In this document: piece after piece, positions 16,521-25,755 of the stretch | Layout of the letters: each line of letters begins with the position of its first letter | Position numbering within the stretch: the stretch's first letter is position 1 | Assembly: GCA_016839765.1 (NCBI GenBank) | Contig: JAEOTP010000040.1 | Coordinates: forward strand, 1-39,032 | Direction: 5' to 3' | Length of the DNA stretch: 39,032 nt | From: Promethearchaeota archaeon | GTDB lineage: Archaea; Asgardarchaeota; Lokiarchaeia; Sigyniarchaeales; SOKP01 | Made by a program: the position numbers and the translations under genes | Notes under the pieces: model-generated | Databases searched by the model: none | Seen by the model: the letters and a program-made list of their open reading frames with translations, nothing else | Told to the model about the DNA's origin: nothing

Positions 16521-17777
16521 ATGATTCAAGGAATATTGACTTTTAATTTTTTATTAAACCAAAATGAAACGACTGGTGAGATTAATCCAGAATTTAGTCC
16601 TATACAATTAGTTTTTCAAAATGAACAGTTCAATGAAGAAAATTATTTTGAATTAATTATTGAAAACGATATATTCGCTACATTTTATCAACACACAACT
16701 GGACTTTTTGGTACTAAGTATGGTTTTAGTAATTTTTATGAAGGCAAATTGAAAGAGACTCCTTATCAAGTGGTATCTTATTTCAAACAATTACCTGATG
16801 GTACTCAATATCTAACTACATCTATTTTCGAATTAGATGATGAGATTGAGCTTTTTGAAGATATACTTAAAGATATGGCAAAAAGATTAGATACTATCTT
16901 TGATAAATTAGCAAAAGCAACAAATACAAAACAGTTAGATTTGATTTCTAATGTAAATATTCGATTGATGAATGAATTAAAATATACTATTTTTCAAATT
17001 CAACGATTAAGTCAATTAGATAGACTTCAGAAAGTTGCATTGATATACAATAGCGACGTAAGATTGAAAATGTTGGAGACTTTACGAGATAGACCAATCT
17101 CCAAGGACGAAATGAAAAAAATTGTAGAAAAAATGAAACCTACAGCAAATATTGATATTCTTCTTCGTCCATTTGTTGAATTAAATTTAGTACGACGAGA
17201 TTGGATTAAGGGAGAGAAAGATAAAAAAACCGGAGTGATCAAAAATCAAGGAGAATATCTCTTTTTAATAAAAGACATAATGTTTTCGCGTATACCAAAT
17301 GAAAATTTGTTAAAACATTTTAAAGATACAAATAATGAATTAATAGAACCCTTTAAACAAAAAGCAATTGATTATTTTTCTCACTACGATCCTTATATAG
17401 AAGACGTTGAAGAAACAAAAAAACTAGCTTCAATTTTATTAAACCCCGACGTTTATGATTTTTTTGTATTGATGCGTTCCAATCATTATCCATTAGATAA
17501 AATTCCTAAGATTTTTAGCGAATTTGCGGTTACAGAGATTCTTTTAGATAATCTAAAAAAGCTTAATGTAATTACTGAGATAAAAGACGAAAATAAGAGA
17601 AGTTGGATATTACTGCTAACAGATATTAAACCTTTGACAATCTTTCCAGAGTATCTCCTCCCAAAAATCAGAGCTGCTTATAGAGATGAAGATTCAGATG
17701 GAAAAATAACCTATGAAGTTGCGAAAAAGGCGTTAGATTTATTAGAAGTATCTTATCCGGAGAAAGTGACATTTTAA
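16521..17777 (+). CDS. Large winged-helix protein with N-terminal alpha/beta domain
   Basis: A 418-residue soluble protein. Residues 1-125 make an alpha/beta domain (MIQGILTFNF ..., PYQVVSYFKQLPDGTQYLTTSIFELD, then a long helix) that may be a longin/roadblock-like sensor, though I cannot assign it. Residues about 165-255 look like a winged helix (VRLKMLETLRDRPISKDEMKKI ... LLRPFVELNLVRRDW), and a second such unit is likely at 300-385 (YDFFVLMRSNHYPLDKIPKIF ... LLDNLKKLNVITEI). This suggests DNA binding or a winged-helix scaffold. It is followed after 27 bases by the next gene, forming a likely operon, and is divergent to the surface-protein array. Function unknown. Confidence 0.65.
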   Translation: MIQGILTFNFLLNQNETTGEINPEFSPIQLVFQNEQFNEENYFELIIENDIFATFYQHTTGLFGTKYGFSNFYEGKLKETPYQVVSYFKQLPDGTQYLTTSIFELDDEIELFEDILKDMAKRLDTIFDKLAKATNTKQLDLISNVNIRLMNELKYTIFQIQRLSQLDRLQKVALIYNSDVRLKMLETLRDRPISKDEMKKIVEKMKPTANIDILLRPFVELNLVRRDWIKGEKDKKTGVIKNQGEYLFLIKDIMFSRIPNENLLKHFKDTNNELIEPFKQKAIDYFSHYDPYIEDVEETKKLASILLNPDVYDFFVLMRSNHYPLDKIPKIFSEFAVTEILLDNLKKLNVITEIKDENKRSWILLLTDIKPLTIFPEYLLPKIRAAYRDEDSDGKITYEVAKKALDLLEVSYPEKVTF

Positions 17778-17804
17778 ATTAAAATAAAGAGATGATGTAA
17801 AAAA

Positions 17805-19976
17805 ATGTATTTGTTCAAAGATAAAGATGTACTTGAAATCCCCTATTCCTGTAAGGTATGTTTAAAAGAAATAAAATTCAAGATAACAGCCGAAGAGTAT
17901 AAAGCTGTAGTTAAATTTCCGATTAAAAAAGAAATTTTACATGGAGACCCGCCTCATAAATTAATTATTTATCTAAATCAATACTTAGAAGTAGAAAACT
18001 TCGAAATTAAGGATGTTCTAAAAGTAGAAGAAGTTGCCTATTCAGAAGAGTTAACTAAACAAGTTTTGGGTGAAATTGGTTTAAATAATGAGGAAATTGA
18101 ATTATATTTCCGGACTACAGGAAGAGAAGCAGTTTCTATTGGTGAAATGGCACTTTTAATTAATAAACCAAAGGACTATTGTGAAGGAATAGCGAAGAAA
18201 TTTGTAGAAAAGGGATTATTCAAAGAAATTGTTGGAGCGAAACCTCATTACACTGCCTTACCTCCATATGCTGCATTAATTAGCCAATTACAAAAATTTC
18301 ATAAATATATCTCTAATATAAAAGCAAGTATCCCCTCCCAATTAAATAAATCATTTACAACAATAGAAACCACACCAGCTAAAGTAGCTCCAGCAGATTC
18401 TACTATGTTAATGAAAGAACTGAAAGATAACATGCTTTCTCAAATTCGTTCTCAGAAAAAAGAATTTGATGAGACTTTGGCAGTTATGGATCAAATTAGA
18501 GGAATTACAGAAGATATTTCAAAGCTGGAAGGAACCGCTCAAACTGTAACAACAGACCAGCTAGGTGATGTATCAAAGAAATTTGAAAATATTAACCAAA
18601 AAACTAATCAAATCATTAAAGGACAGATATCAGAATTAAAAAATGAATTTGACAATATTAAATCAACTGTATCTTCAAATTTGCAGAAACTTCGGTTGGG
18701 TGTTATTTCACAAACTGTTGATCAAGTACTTGAAAAAATAATTGATGCTAAATTAAAAGAAATTTCTGATGCGGTCAATGTGCAGCTAAGTGTTAGTCAA
18801 ATGGCCTTCTCAGATGAGTTAAAAAAAGCGACAACTGGAATTGATCCAGATGTTATTGCTAAGTTAAAGGATTCCTTACAAAGTACTATTCAAAATATTG
18901 ATGGACTTGCTTCAAAAGTGGAGGAAGATAAGGAGAAAATTTATGCTGATATTGCAGAAAACTTTAATAAAGCAGTAAAAGCTGCTGAAGATAAGATTGA
19001 GGGGATATCTGGAGGGGTTATTGAATCCTTTGGTGATATGAGGGATGTGTTTTCAAATCAAATCGTTTCAACTTTAAATAGTACTTTGGATGATATATTA
19101 CAGAAATTGGAAGTATCTGAAAGAGTGACAAGTGAATTCTGGAACCAAGCAAAAAAAGGGACTGGTTTTACCATGAAAGATATTTGGTTCATCAGGTCTC
19201 CTGAAAGTGCTAAAGCTCATATCAATGATGAAATTTCGAAAGCTAAAATGCGAATACTAATTGTTGCTCCCCAGTTAACCGATATTGATATAGAAGCAAT
19301 TAAAAATCGGCCTTCTCATATTAACTTTAGAATAGCTACCAGTATTGATCCAACAAATCCAACACACCAATCAATTATTGAGCGGTTTGATAGTATGGAT
19401 AATGTGGACTATAGACATCGAGCATTGCAAAATCTTTGGGGTATTAATAAAGATTATGAAGAAGTAGTTGTATGTGTACTTTCGAAAACCGAGATTAGAG
19501 GAGATGTTGTAACTGAAATTGCTGGAATAGGGAGCATAATTGAGGAACACATTAAAATCTTTGTCCCAATATTGGAGGATGCTTGGATGTCATCTAGAAA
19601 GGAAATAGTGCATGCCGTCAAAAAAGAAATTCTTGAAAAACCTGAGGCCCCAAAACCAGCTAAAAAGGTAAAACAAAAAGTTAAGGAAGAACCTCAAAGA
19701 GAAGTTCCCACTCCAAGTGTAGAAGCTAAATCCTTATTATCAAAACAATTTGATTTAGTCTCAGATGGCCTTGATAAGATGACTGGTCTTGAAATCTCTA
19801 AAGCCTTAGAGAAATTTCAAACTGAATACATCAATAAACAGGGTTATAATAGTGTTTTAAAAAATATTAATAACACTAGCAATGACCTGAAATCAAAAAC
19901 TTATGTACTTAGCCAACCAGAGAAAGAAGATTTAAAAATGAAAATGCAATTCTGGAAACAAAAGTTAAATCTCTAA
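17805..19976 (+). CDS. TrmB-like winged helix, long coiled coil and PLD-like domain protein
   Basis: A 723-residue soluble protein. The N-terminus carries one CxxC (YSCKVCLKEIKF, residues 15-26) and a HGDPPHKLIIYL segment. A TrmB-like winged helix follows (about 90-155: VSIGEMALLINKPKDYCEGIAKKFVEKGLF). Residues about 170-445 are coiled coil. Residues about 460-600 (WFIRSPESAKAHINDEISKAKMRILIVAPQLTD ...) resemble the C-terminal sensor domain of TrmB regulators, which has a phospholipase-D-like fold without needing catalysis. A Lys/Pro/Glu-rich linker and a helical end close it. GAGATGATG precedes the ATG at good spacing. The 270-residue coil is unusual for a transcription factor and suggests a structural or assembly role. 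Confidence 0.65.
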   Translation: MYLFKDKDVLEIPYSCKVCLKEIKFKITAEEYKAVVKFPIKKEILHGDPPHKLIIYLNQYLEVENFEIKDVLKVEEVAYSEELTKQVLGEIGLNNEEIELYFRTTGREAVSIGEMALLINKPKDYCEGIAKKFVEKGLFKEIVGAKPHYTALPPYAALISQLQKFHKYISNIKASIPSQLNKSFTTIETTPAKVAPADSTMLMKELKDNMLSQIRSQKKEFDETLAVMDQIRGITEDISKLEGTAQTVTTDQLGDVSKKFENINQKTNQIIKGQISELKNEFDNIKSTVSSNLQKLRLGVISQTVDQVLEKIIDAKLKEISDAVNVQLSVSQMAFSDELKKATTGIDPDVIAKLKDSLQSTIQNIDGLASKVEEDKEKIYADIAENFNKAVKAAEDKIEGISGGVIESFGDMRDVFSNQIVSTLNSTLDDILQKLEVSERVTSEFWNQAKKGTGFTMKDIWFIRSPESAKAHINDEISKAKMRILIVAPQLTDIDIEAIKNRPSHINFRIATSIDPTNPTHQSIIERFDSMDNVDYRHRALQNLWGINKDYEEVVVCVLSKTEIRGDVVTEIAGIGSIIEEHIKIFVPILEDAWMSSRKEIVHAVKKEILEKPEAPKPAKKVKQKVKEEPQREVPTPSVEAKSLLSKQFDLVSDGLDKMTGLEISKALEKFQTEYINKQGYNSVLKNINNTSNDLKSKTYVLSQPEKEDLKMKMQFWKQKLNL

Positions 19977-20066
19977 ATATTTATTTTTTATCAATATTTT
20001 ATTTTATTTTTAGAAGTTTTATTCTAAAAGAGAATAATTCATATTAGATATATAATTTCCTTTTTT
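19977..20066 (+). terminator. T-rich terminator and small hairpin between operons
   Basis: Runs of T directly after the stop (19980-20020) are followed by TATTCT-AAAAG-AGAATA (20020-20036), a perfect 6-bp inverted repeat with a 5-base loop. The T-runs probably end transcription from the winged-helix operon. The stretch ATATATAAT near 20047-20055 could belong to the promoter of the next gene. Confidence 0.4.
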
Positions 20067-21098
20067 ATGGTACAAGAACTAATTACTGTGAATTCAGGGA
20101 AAATCAATGATTATCTCCATCATATAGACGCAAAAGCTTATGGACAACCGCGTAGACTATCAGTGTACCTAGCTGAATTTGATGATTGTTCAATCCTATT
20201 TGATTGTGGTTCATCTCTAGAGGTAAACAAATTAATAAGATATTTTAAAAAAAACCAAATTCGTTTAGACTCGTTTAAGTATCTTGTTCCATCTCATCAT
20301 CATTTTGATCATGCGGGAGGAATGCATCTTCTATATGATATATTGAAAAAACATAACCCCGATATTAAAATTTTGACAAATCAGAAGACTAAAGAGTTAC
20401 TTAATAACTATAAACCTCATTTAAGTAGAGCAAGGCGAACTTATAGTAATCTAGTTGGTACTATGAGCCCTATTGATGATGCTGCCTTTGAAATTATAGA
20501 GCCTAGTGCCAAATTTTATTCTGATCCTAATAAGCTTGAAATAATTAATAGGTTTTTAAAGAATGGAGAAGAACTCAAATTATGCATATTAAAAACACCA
20601 GGACACGTTCCCGATCATCAAACACCTTTATTTGTTAAAGATAGTGAAATTGATTTCATTTATTTAGGAGAAGCATCAGGAACAATTTATAACACATCAA
20701 AGTTATTAACAATGCCAGTCTCGATGCCCATATTTTATAATCATGCAGAATATATGCAAACACTGAGTAATCTTAAAAAAATTACTCCATTAAAAGCTGG
20801 TTTTGGGCATTTTGGAGTTATAAATGGTAAAGAAAATGTACGTAGAGTATTATTGGAACATGAAGAATTTATAACATTCTTCAAAGAAAGTATAATTAAA
20901 TATTATAACGAGAAACCAGAAACAAAATACGTTTTAAGTAAGGTAATGTCATTATTAAGTCCTAGAACAGATTTACCTTTTGAGTATGCGTCTATTTTTA
21001 ATGGAGTTGCATTAGGAATTGTATATGGTATGATGATATCATTAGGTTTTCGCTCTATTTCCGAACAGGAAAAGAAATTTTTTAAACGTTATTCTTAA
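20067..21098 (+). CDS. Metallo-beta-lactamase-fold hydrolase
   Basis: A 343-residue MBL-fold metalloenzyme. The metal-binding motif HHHFDHAGG sits in LVPSHHHFDHAGGMHLL (around residue 75), preceded by the strand ILFDCGSS. The later metal ligands are plausibly His in LKTPGHVPDH (the HVPDH style), a carboxylate in IYLGEAS and His in FGHFG. Such proteins hydrolyse thioesters, lactones or phosphodiesters, or act with flavoproteins; the substrate cannot be named. The C-terminal 90 residues are helical. It is followed after 43 bases by a geranylgeranyl-reductase-like gene on the same strand. Confidence 0.85.
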   Translation: MVQELITVNSGKINDYLHHIDAKAYGQPRRLSVYLAEFDDCSILFDCGSSLEVNKLIRYFKKNQIRLDSFKYLVPSHHHFDHAGGMHLLYDILKKHNPDIKILTNQKTKELLNNYKPHLSRARRTYSNLVGTMSPIDDAAFEIIEPSAKFYSDPNKLEIINRFLKNGEELKLCILKTPGHVPDHQTPLFVKDSEIDFIYLGEASGTIYNTSKLLTMPVSMPIFYNHAEYMQTLSNLKKITPLKAGFGHFGVINGKENVRRVLLEHEEFITFFKESIIKYYNEKPETKYVLSKVMSLLSPRTDLPFEYASIFNGVALGIVYGMMISLGFRSISEQEKKFFKRYS

Positions 21099-21141
21099 TT
21101 TCTCATTTTAAATAATTTTTCCCGAAAACTTATAATTTTTA

Positions 21142-22362
21142 ATGTTATACAATCTCTTAATGGGCAGTAATTTCGAATATTTTGATATTTGCATCATTGG
21201 TGGTAGTATCGCGGGGAATTATTTGTGTTATTTATTAGCTAATACAAACTTAAAAATATCAATTATCGAGGAGCATCAACAAATTGGTTTACCATTTCAA
21301 TGTGCAGGAATTGTTTCCCAAAAACTAGCAAAGATAACACAAATTCCCAAAGAAATAATTCTAAATCGGGTTAAAATAGCCAAGATTATTTCACCCTCAG
21401 GAAAGCTTATTAAACTTTCTGGAGATGAGCATCCTTTCATCATTGATCGAGTGGGTTTAGACAAATATTTTTATGATAAGATTAAGGATAATCCTAATAT
21501 TGTCTACTTTCTTGGGGAAAAATTCAAAACTTTCAAATATATTAATAAAAGTAGTAAAAAACATATAGTAATTGAAACTTCTAAGCGAGTTATTAAAGCA
21601 AAAATGTTAATCGGGTGTGATGGACCGTTATCTCTAGTTGGAAAACACCTGGATATACAAAATGAAATTCTTTATGCCATGCAAATCCGTGTTAAAGGAA
21701 AATTTGATGAAAATGAAGCGGTTTTATATTTTAACCAAAAATGGAAAGAACTATTTGGCTGGATTGTACCTGAAGGAAATAAAGTTTATCGAGTAGGCCT
21801 AGCGACCTCACCACCTATTAAAAGAAAATTAATTTATTTCTTAAAAGAAATTGGGGTTAAATTTGAACAAAAGATTGACCAACAAGGAGGTATGATTCCT
21901 TTCGGTTTAATGAATAAATTAGCTTTCAATAATATTCTATTACTTGGAGATGCAGCAGGTCAAGTAAAAGCTACTACTGGTGGAGGAATAATTATGTTGT
22001 TAACAGCAGCAAAATTAGCTTCAAATTGTATAAAACTGTGCTTTAAAGAAAATGATTTCTCAAAAAGTTTTATTAAGAAAAAGTATGAAAAACCTTGCCA
22101 ATTTTCAATAGGTAAAGAATTAAAGACGCATTACTTAATAAGGCTTATTTTAGAGAGGTTTTCTGATAAAGATTTTGAAACTTTTTTTAAAGTAATTAAA
22201 ACACATCATATAGAAAATTTAATTTCTATATATGGCGATATGGATTTTCCAACAAAAATGTTAATTGAAATTATTAAAAATCCAATGGTATTAAAATTTT
22301 TATTTCAGTTTGTAATTAAAAATCCGTTTATATTGTTTAAAGCTTTGAGATTACTGAAATGA
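21142..22362 (+). CDS. Geranylgeranyl reductase family FAD-dependent oxidoreductase
   Basis: A 406-residue flavoprotein. The FAD-binding motif is FDICIIGGSIAGNYL near the N-terminus with a following acidic residue in IIEEH; CAGIVS near residue 52 and the signature LLLGDAAGQVKATTGGGI near residue 272 are hallmarks of the archaeal geranylgeranyl reductase group. Members reduce the double bonds of isoprenoid chains in archaeal lipids or quinones. Several paralogues per genome are usual, so the exact substrate is open. ATG at 21142 is used; another in-frame ATG at 21160 would still leave the FAD motif complete, and neither has a clear Shine-Dalgarno. Confidence 0.87.
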   Translation: MLYNLLMGSNFEYFDICIIGGSIAGNYLCYLLANTNLKISIIEEHQQIGLPFQCAGIVSQKLAKITQIPKEIILNRVKIAKIISPSGKLIKLSGDEHPFIIDRVGLDKYFYDKIKDNPNIVYFLGEKFKTFKYINKSSKKHIVIETSKRVIKAKMLIGCDGPLSLVGKHLDIQNEILYAMQIRVKGKFDENEAVLYFNQKWKELFGWIVPEGNKVYRVGLATSPPIKRKLIYFLKEIGVKFEQKIDQQGGMIPFGLMNKLAFNNILLLGDAAGQVKATTGGGIIMLLTAAKLASNCIKLCFKENDFSKSFIKKKYEKPCQFSIGKELKTHYLIRLILERFSDKDFETFFKVIKTHHIENLISIYGDMDFPTKMLIEIIKNPMVLKFLFQFVIKNPFILFKALRLLK

Positions 22363-22492
22363 AAAGCATCTTTACTTCTTTAATTCTCTTGATGAAAATA
22401 TAAATCTTTATTATTGAATAAATTAAACTATATACTAATATGACTTAACTGGTCTTTTTTATTATCATATCTTACAATTATGTGAAAAAATC

Positions 22493-23668
22493 ATGGAATG
22501 TAGAGAAAGAGTTCTTGCGACTCTAAATTTAGAAGAACCAGATCGTGTACCAAGTCATACGATATATATTGATGCGAATAATGTTGATAATATTCTTGGG
22601 AAACCTCAAATATCAGATTTTGATACATTAGAACAAATAAAGCGCGAAAATCCCGAGAATTGGAGGGAAGAAATGTCCAATTTACTTGAAAGTGTAGAAA
22701 CATCTGTTTTTTCTCGATGTGTTGAAGCTGCGATCAACGTTGGACTTGATTGTATGCAAGTAGGTATAATTCCCCTAGAATTTGTTGATGTTCCTGATGA
22801 TAAAAGAGATCTTATGAAAGACATATTTGGACGTATTTGGGAAGCAAAAAATAATGAGGGTAATTTTAATCCTTATTATTTATATGGTACTATGAATTCA
22901 CTTGAGAAATGGAAAGAAACTAAAGAAAACATTCAAGGCCCAATGACAGAGAAATATACTAAAATAGTGAAGAAATTTTATCGTCGAATAAATAAGAAGC
23001 ATAAAGATAAAATATTTGTTATTGTAACAAATGATTTAGCTGGTGTATTCGAAAGCGCCTCTCAAGGTATGGGTATGACGTACTATTCAAGAATGCTTCA
23101 TAAAAATCCAAGATTTATTAAAGAAGTTCATGAAGTTGTAGCCGAATTTACCGCAGAATGCTATAAAAGCTATATGGAAGCAGCTGCAGAAGTCTTTGTT
23201 GAGTCAGGAGACTTAGCATACCATACAGGCCCAATGATGAGTCCAAAAAAGTTTAATGAACTACTTTTACCAGCATACAAGATAATAACTGATACTGTTC
23301 ATGAGCGAGGAGGAAAAATAGTTCTCCATACGGATGGGCAAATTACTCCTCTATTAGATTTTATAATTGATTGCGGATTTGATGGCCTACACAGCCTTGA
23401 ACCTACTGCCAATGTTGATTTAGCGTTAGTTAAAAAGAAAGTAGGAGATAAATTATGCTTATTGGGTAACATAGATGTTGCACATGTCTTAACCTATGGA
23501 ACTAAACAGGAAGTTTATGATGCTGTTAAATATGCTATTAAAACAGCTGGGCCAGGAGGGGGTTTTATTGTGAGTGCTGCAAATATGCATCCGGCCGTGA
23601 AAGCCCCAAACTTACGCTGGATGGTTAAAGCAACAAAAGAATTTGGTAAATATCCTCTTAGATTCTAA
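22493..23668 (+). CDS. Uroporphyrinogen decarboxylase (URO-D) family methyltransferase-like protein
   Basis: A 391-residue TIM-barrel protein. The opening MECRERVLATLNLEEPDRVP is the usual start of the URO-D superfamily branch that contains corrinoid:coenzyme M methyltransferases (MtaA/CmuA type) rather than heme synthesis. Later landmarks are GDLAYHTGPMMSPKKFNELLLP, IVLHTDGQITPLLD, LHSLEPTAN and LLGNIDVAHVLTYG. The zinc ligands of MtaA-like enzymes are His and Cys residues in the last third; HTDG and the Cys in DCGFDG are candidates. No corrinoid protein gene is adjacent. The next gene, a GPH symporter, lies 123 bases downstream on the same strand, possibly supplying substrate. Confidence 0.85.
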   Translation: MECRERVLATLNLEEPDRVPSHTIYIDANNVDNILGKPQISDFDTLEQIKRENPENWREEMSNLLESVETSVFSRCVEAAINVGLDCMQVGIIPLEFVDVPDDKRDLMKDIFGRIWEAKNNEGNFNPYYLYGTMNSLEKWKETKENIQGPMTEKYTKIVKKFYRRINKKHKDKIFVIVTNDLAGVFESASQGMGMTYYSRMLHKNPRFIKEVHEVVAEFTAECYKSYMEAAAEVFVESGDLAYHTGPMMSPKKFNELLLPAYKIITDTVHERGGKIVLHTDGQITPLLDFIIDCGFDGLHSLEPTANVDLALVKKKVGDKLCLLGNIDVAHVLTYGTKQEVYDAVKYAIKTAGPGGGFIVSAANMHPAVKAPNLRWMVKATKEFGKYPLRF

Positions 23669-23791
23669 AAATAAAGTTAAAAATAGTTTAAAAAAATTTC
23701 ACTTTCTAATTCTAATTTTTAAAATCAATAAAACTATAAAAATATCAAAATCAAAAATAAATTATCAAAATTATATAAAATTTAACTAAAA

Positions 23792-25183
23792 ATGAGTAAT
23801 ATAAAACGTACTAGTGAAAAAATTTCAACAAAAACCACGATTTTTTATAGTTTTGCTGGGATTGCTGACACAATGTCCTATCAGATGTTTACATTCTATA
23901 TTTTCAACTTTTATTTTGCTGTAAAACAACTACCACTCGAATGGGTTACATTTGGCTTTATTATATGGACAATTTGGAATGCGATTAATGACCCTCTTCT
24001 AGGAGCGTGGTCAGATCGTACAATCTCTAAATGGGGTCGAAGAAAGCCTTGGATAATTGTTGGGTTAATAGCATTAACCGCTCTTGTGATATTAGTGTGG
24101 ACACCTCCATCTGGCTCAATTACAATTGAAATAGTATATTTTATGATTATCATTAATATCTTTGATTTCTTCTATACAATGTATAGTTTAAATCAAACCT
24201 CTCTATTCCCAGAAATGTTCGTAGATTTAGAACAAAGAGCGAAAGCTAACAACTATGTACAAATTTTCAATATAATTGGATTACTCTTCGCAGCATTAAT
24301 TCCCTCATTTTTCGTATCAGAGCAAGTAGAACCTGGACATGAAATGGAATACATAACAGCATCAGTAGTTATGGCTATATTGGTGGCTTTATTTGGAGTA
24401 ATTTTTATTACTTTAGGATTAAAAGAAAGAAAAGAATATTCAAAAGATCCTGAAAAAGCACCATCTTTCTTCAAATCAATAAAATTTACTTTTAAAAATA
24501 AAGCTTTTACAACTTACGTTATTACTAATTTAGCTGTGTGGTATGTTTTTGGGATTTTTCCAATAATTAGTCCATATTTCCTAAGATTTATTTTAGATAT
24601 CAAGGACGGTTTGATTCAATCTCTATTTTTGGCAATTATATTTGTTTCAGCAATAGGATTTACAGTTATTTGGAGTAAAGTATTTGCAAAAAAAGGAGCT
24701 AAAAAAGCTGAATTAATAGCTTTATTTTCCCTAATAATTACAATGGTTCCATTCCTTATAGTATGGGAAATAATCGGAGCAATCATAGCTTATATTGTTG
24801 TTGGGTTTGGTTTTGCGGGAATTATGTTTGGAAGAGATGTTATGATGAGTACAATAATTGATAAAGATGAGATTGATACAGGAGTAAGACGTGAAGGAGC
24901 TTATTATGGTGTTAATGCCCTTATTATACGACTGTCAACAATAGCAGTATATTTATCAATCTTTACAGTCTTCAATAATATAGGATGGAAGATTTACGAT
25001 CCCACGGTGGTAACAGATTGGACAATAATCGGGTTAAGATTTTTGATGTGTTTATTTCCAGCAATAGGTTTATGTTTAGGTGCTATATCTTTATGGAGAT
25101 TTCCGATAACTAGAGAGAAATATGAGGAAATAAAAGGTAAACTAGAAGAACTCCATGGAGAAAAAGTAGGAAAAGTATCTTAA
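23792..25183 (+). CDS. GPH-family (MelB-like) sugar/cation symporter, MFS
   Basis: A 463-residue transporter with about 12 membrane helices. The cytosolic loop between helices 2 and 3, AINDPLLGAWSDRTISKWGRRKPW, is the signature of glycoside-pentoside-hexuronide:cation symporters; the mid-protein loop (LKERKEYSKDPEKAPSF) and the later FGRDVMMSTIIDKDEIDTG with RREGAYYG are also typical. Members import sugars or sulfonated sugars with Na or H; the substrate is not readable. The protein ends in a short charged cytosolic tail. The start ATG has no clear ribosome-binding sequence. Confidence 0.9.
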   Translation: MSNIKRTSEKISTKTTIFYSFAGIADTMSYQMFTFYIFNFYFAVKQLPLEWVTFGFIIWTIWNAINDPLLGAWSDRTISKWGRRKPWIIVGLIALTALVILVWTPPSGSITIEIVYFMIIINIFDFFYTMYSLNQTSLFPEMFVDLEQRAKANNYVQIFNIIGLLFAALIPSFFVSEQVEPGHEMEYITASVVMAILVALFGVIFITLGLKERKEYSKDPEKAPSFFKSIKFTFKNKAFTTYVITNLAVWYVFGIFPIISPYFLRFILDIKDGLIQSLFLAIIFVSAIGFTVIWSKVFAKKGAKKAELIALFSLIITMVPFLIVWEIIGAIIAYIVVGFGFAGIMFGRDVMMSTIIDKDEIDTGVRREGAYYGVNALIIRLSTIAVYLSIFTVFNNIGWKIYDPTVVTDWTIIGLRFLMCLFPAIGLCLGAISLWRFPITREKYEEIKGKLEELHGEKVGKVS

Positions 25184-25250
25184 TTTTAATCTAATTATTT
25201 ATTTTTTCACTTTTTTTTTTATTTCTTATTTAATTTTGTTTTTAATAGGA
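25184..25250. terminator. Oligo-T region between convergent genes
   Basis: Ten or more consecutive T at 25211-25220, flanked by further T runs, follow the symporter gene and precede the 3' end of the convergent small membrane protein gene. It is a likely terminator for the plus-strand gene. Confidence 0.5.
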
Positions 25251-25616
25251 TTAGGGAGGAATCATAGAGAAAAAGGCAATCTCATTAAATAGGATATACC
25301 ATAAAACCATAAATACAATTACTATGATTGAAGAGACAAGTCCAAAACCTTTCACACCCTTAGGTATTCCCAAATCTTCATTTTTTCTCTGAACTATCGC
25401 TCTTATCATAGCAACAATATAAATTAAAGTAACAACTAAAGAAATAATCCATAAGAACAACGTAAATAAAGGAATTGTATATACAGGTCTTCCGTCCATT
25501 GTGAATGAATTTAACCATTGCCAATAGCTTACAATTAAGTAAGTAGGAATTGAGCTATAAATTGCAGCAGTTAAAAAGAATACAAAGCTCCATAAAAAAC
25601 CTTTAGCTGAGGACAT
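25251..25616 (-). CDS. Small membrane protein, three helices
   Basis: A 121-residue protein with three hydrophobic segments: LWSFVFFLTAAIYSSIPTYLIV, IPLFTLFLWIISLVVTLIYIVAM and LVSSIIVIVFMVLWYILF. Short polar loops (SFTMDGRPVYT; VQRKNEDLGIPKG) separate them. I do not recognise a family. ATG at 25616 is preferred over the TTG three codons earlier. It lies 140 bases after the start of the alpha/beta hydrolase gene upstream on the same strand, with which it may be transcribed. No function is proposed. Confidence 0.65.
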   Translation of the reverse strand: MSSAKGFLWSFVFFLTAAIYSSIPTYLIVSYWQWLNSFTMDGRPVYTIPLFTLFLWIISLVVTLIYIVAMIRAIVQRKNEDLGIPKGVKGFGLVSSIIVIVFMVLWYILFNEIAFFSMIPP

Positions 25617-25755
25617 GGTGATCAAAATTTTTTTTATTTGTTAATTTCTGATCTCTCTCTATTTTATTTAATATATTTTCTATAATTTATAAGATTTTTA
25701 TCTATAAGTTTCATACATTCTGATCTAAGTAAAAATAAAAATAAAAAAAAGAATT

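Noticed and set aside
22493-23668. Uroporphyrinogen decarboxylase of heme synthesis
   Set aside because: The N-terminal motif and overall pattern fit the methyltransferase branch, and no other tetrapyrrole genes are adjacent.
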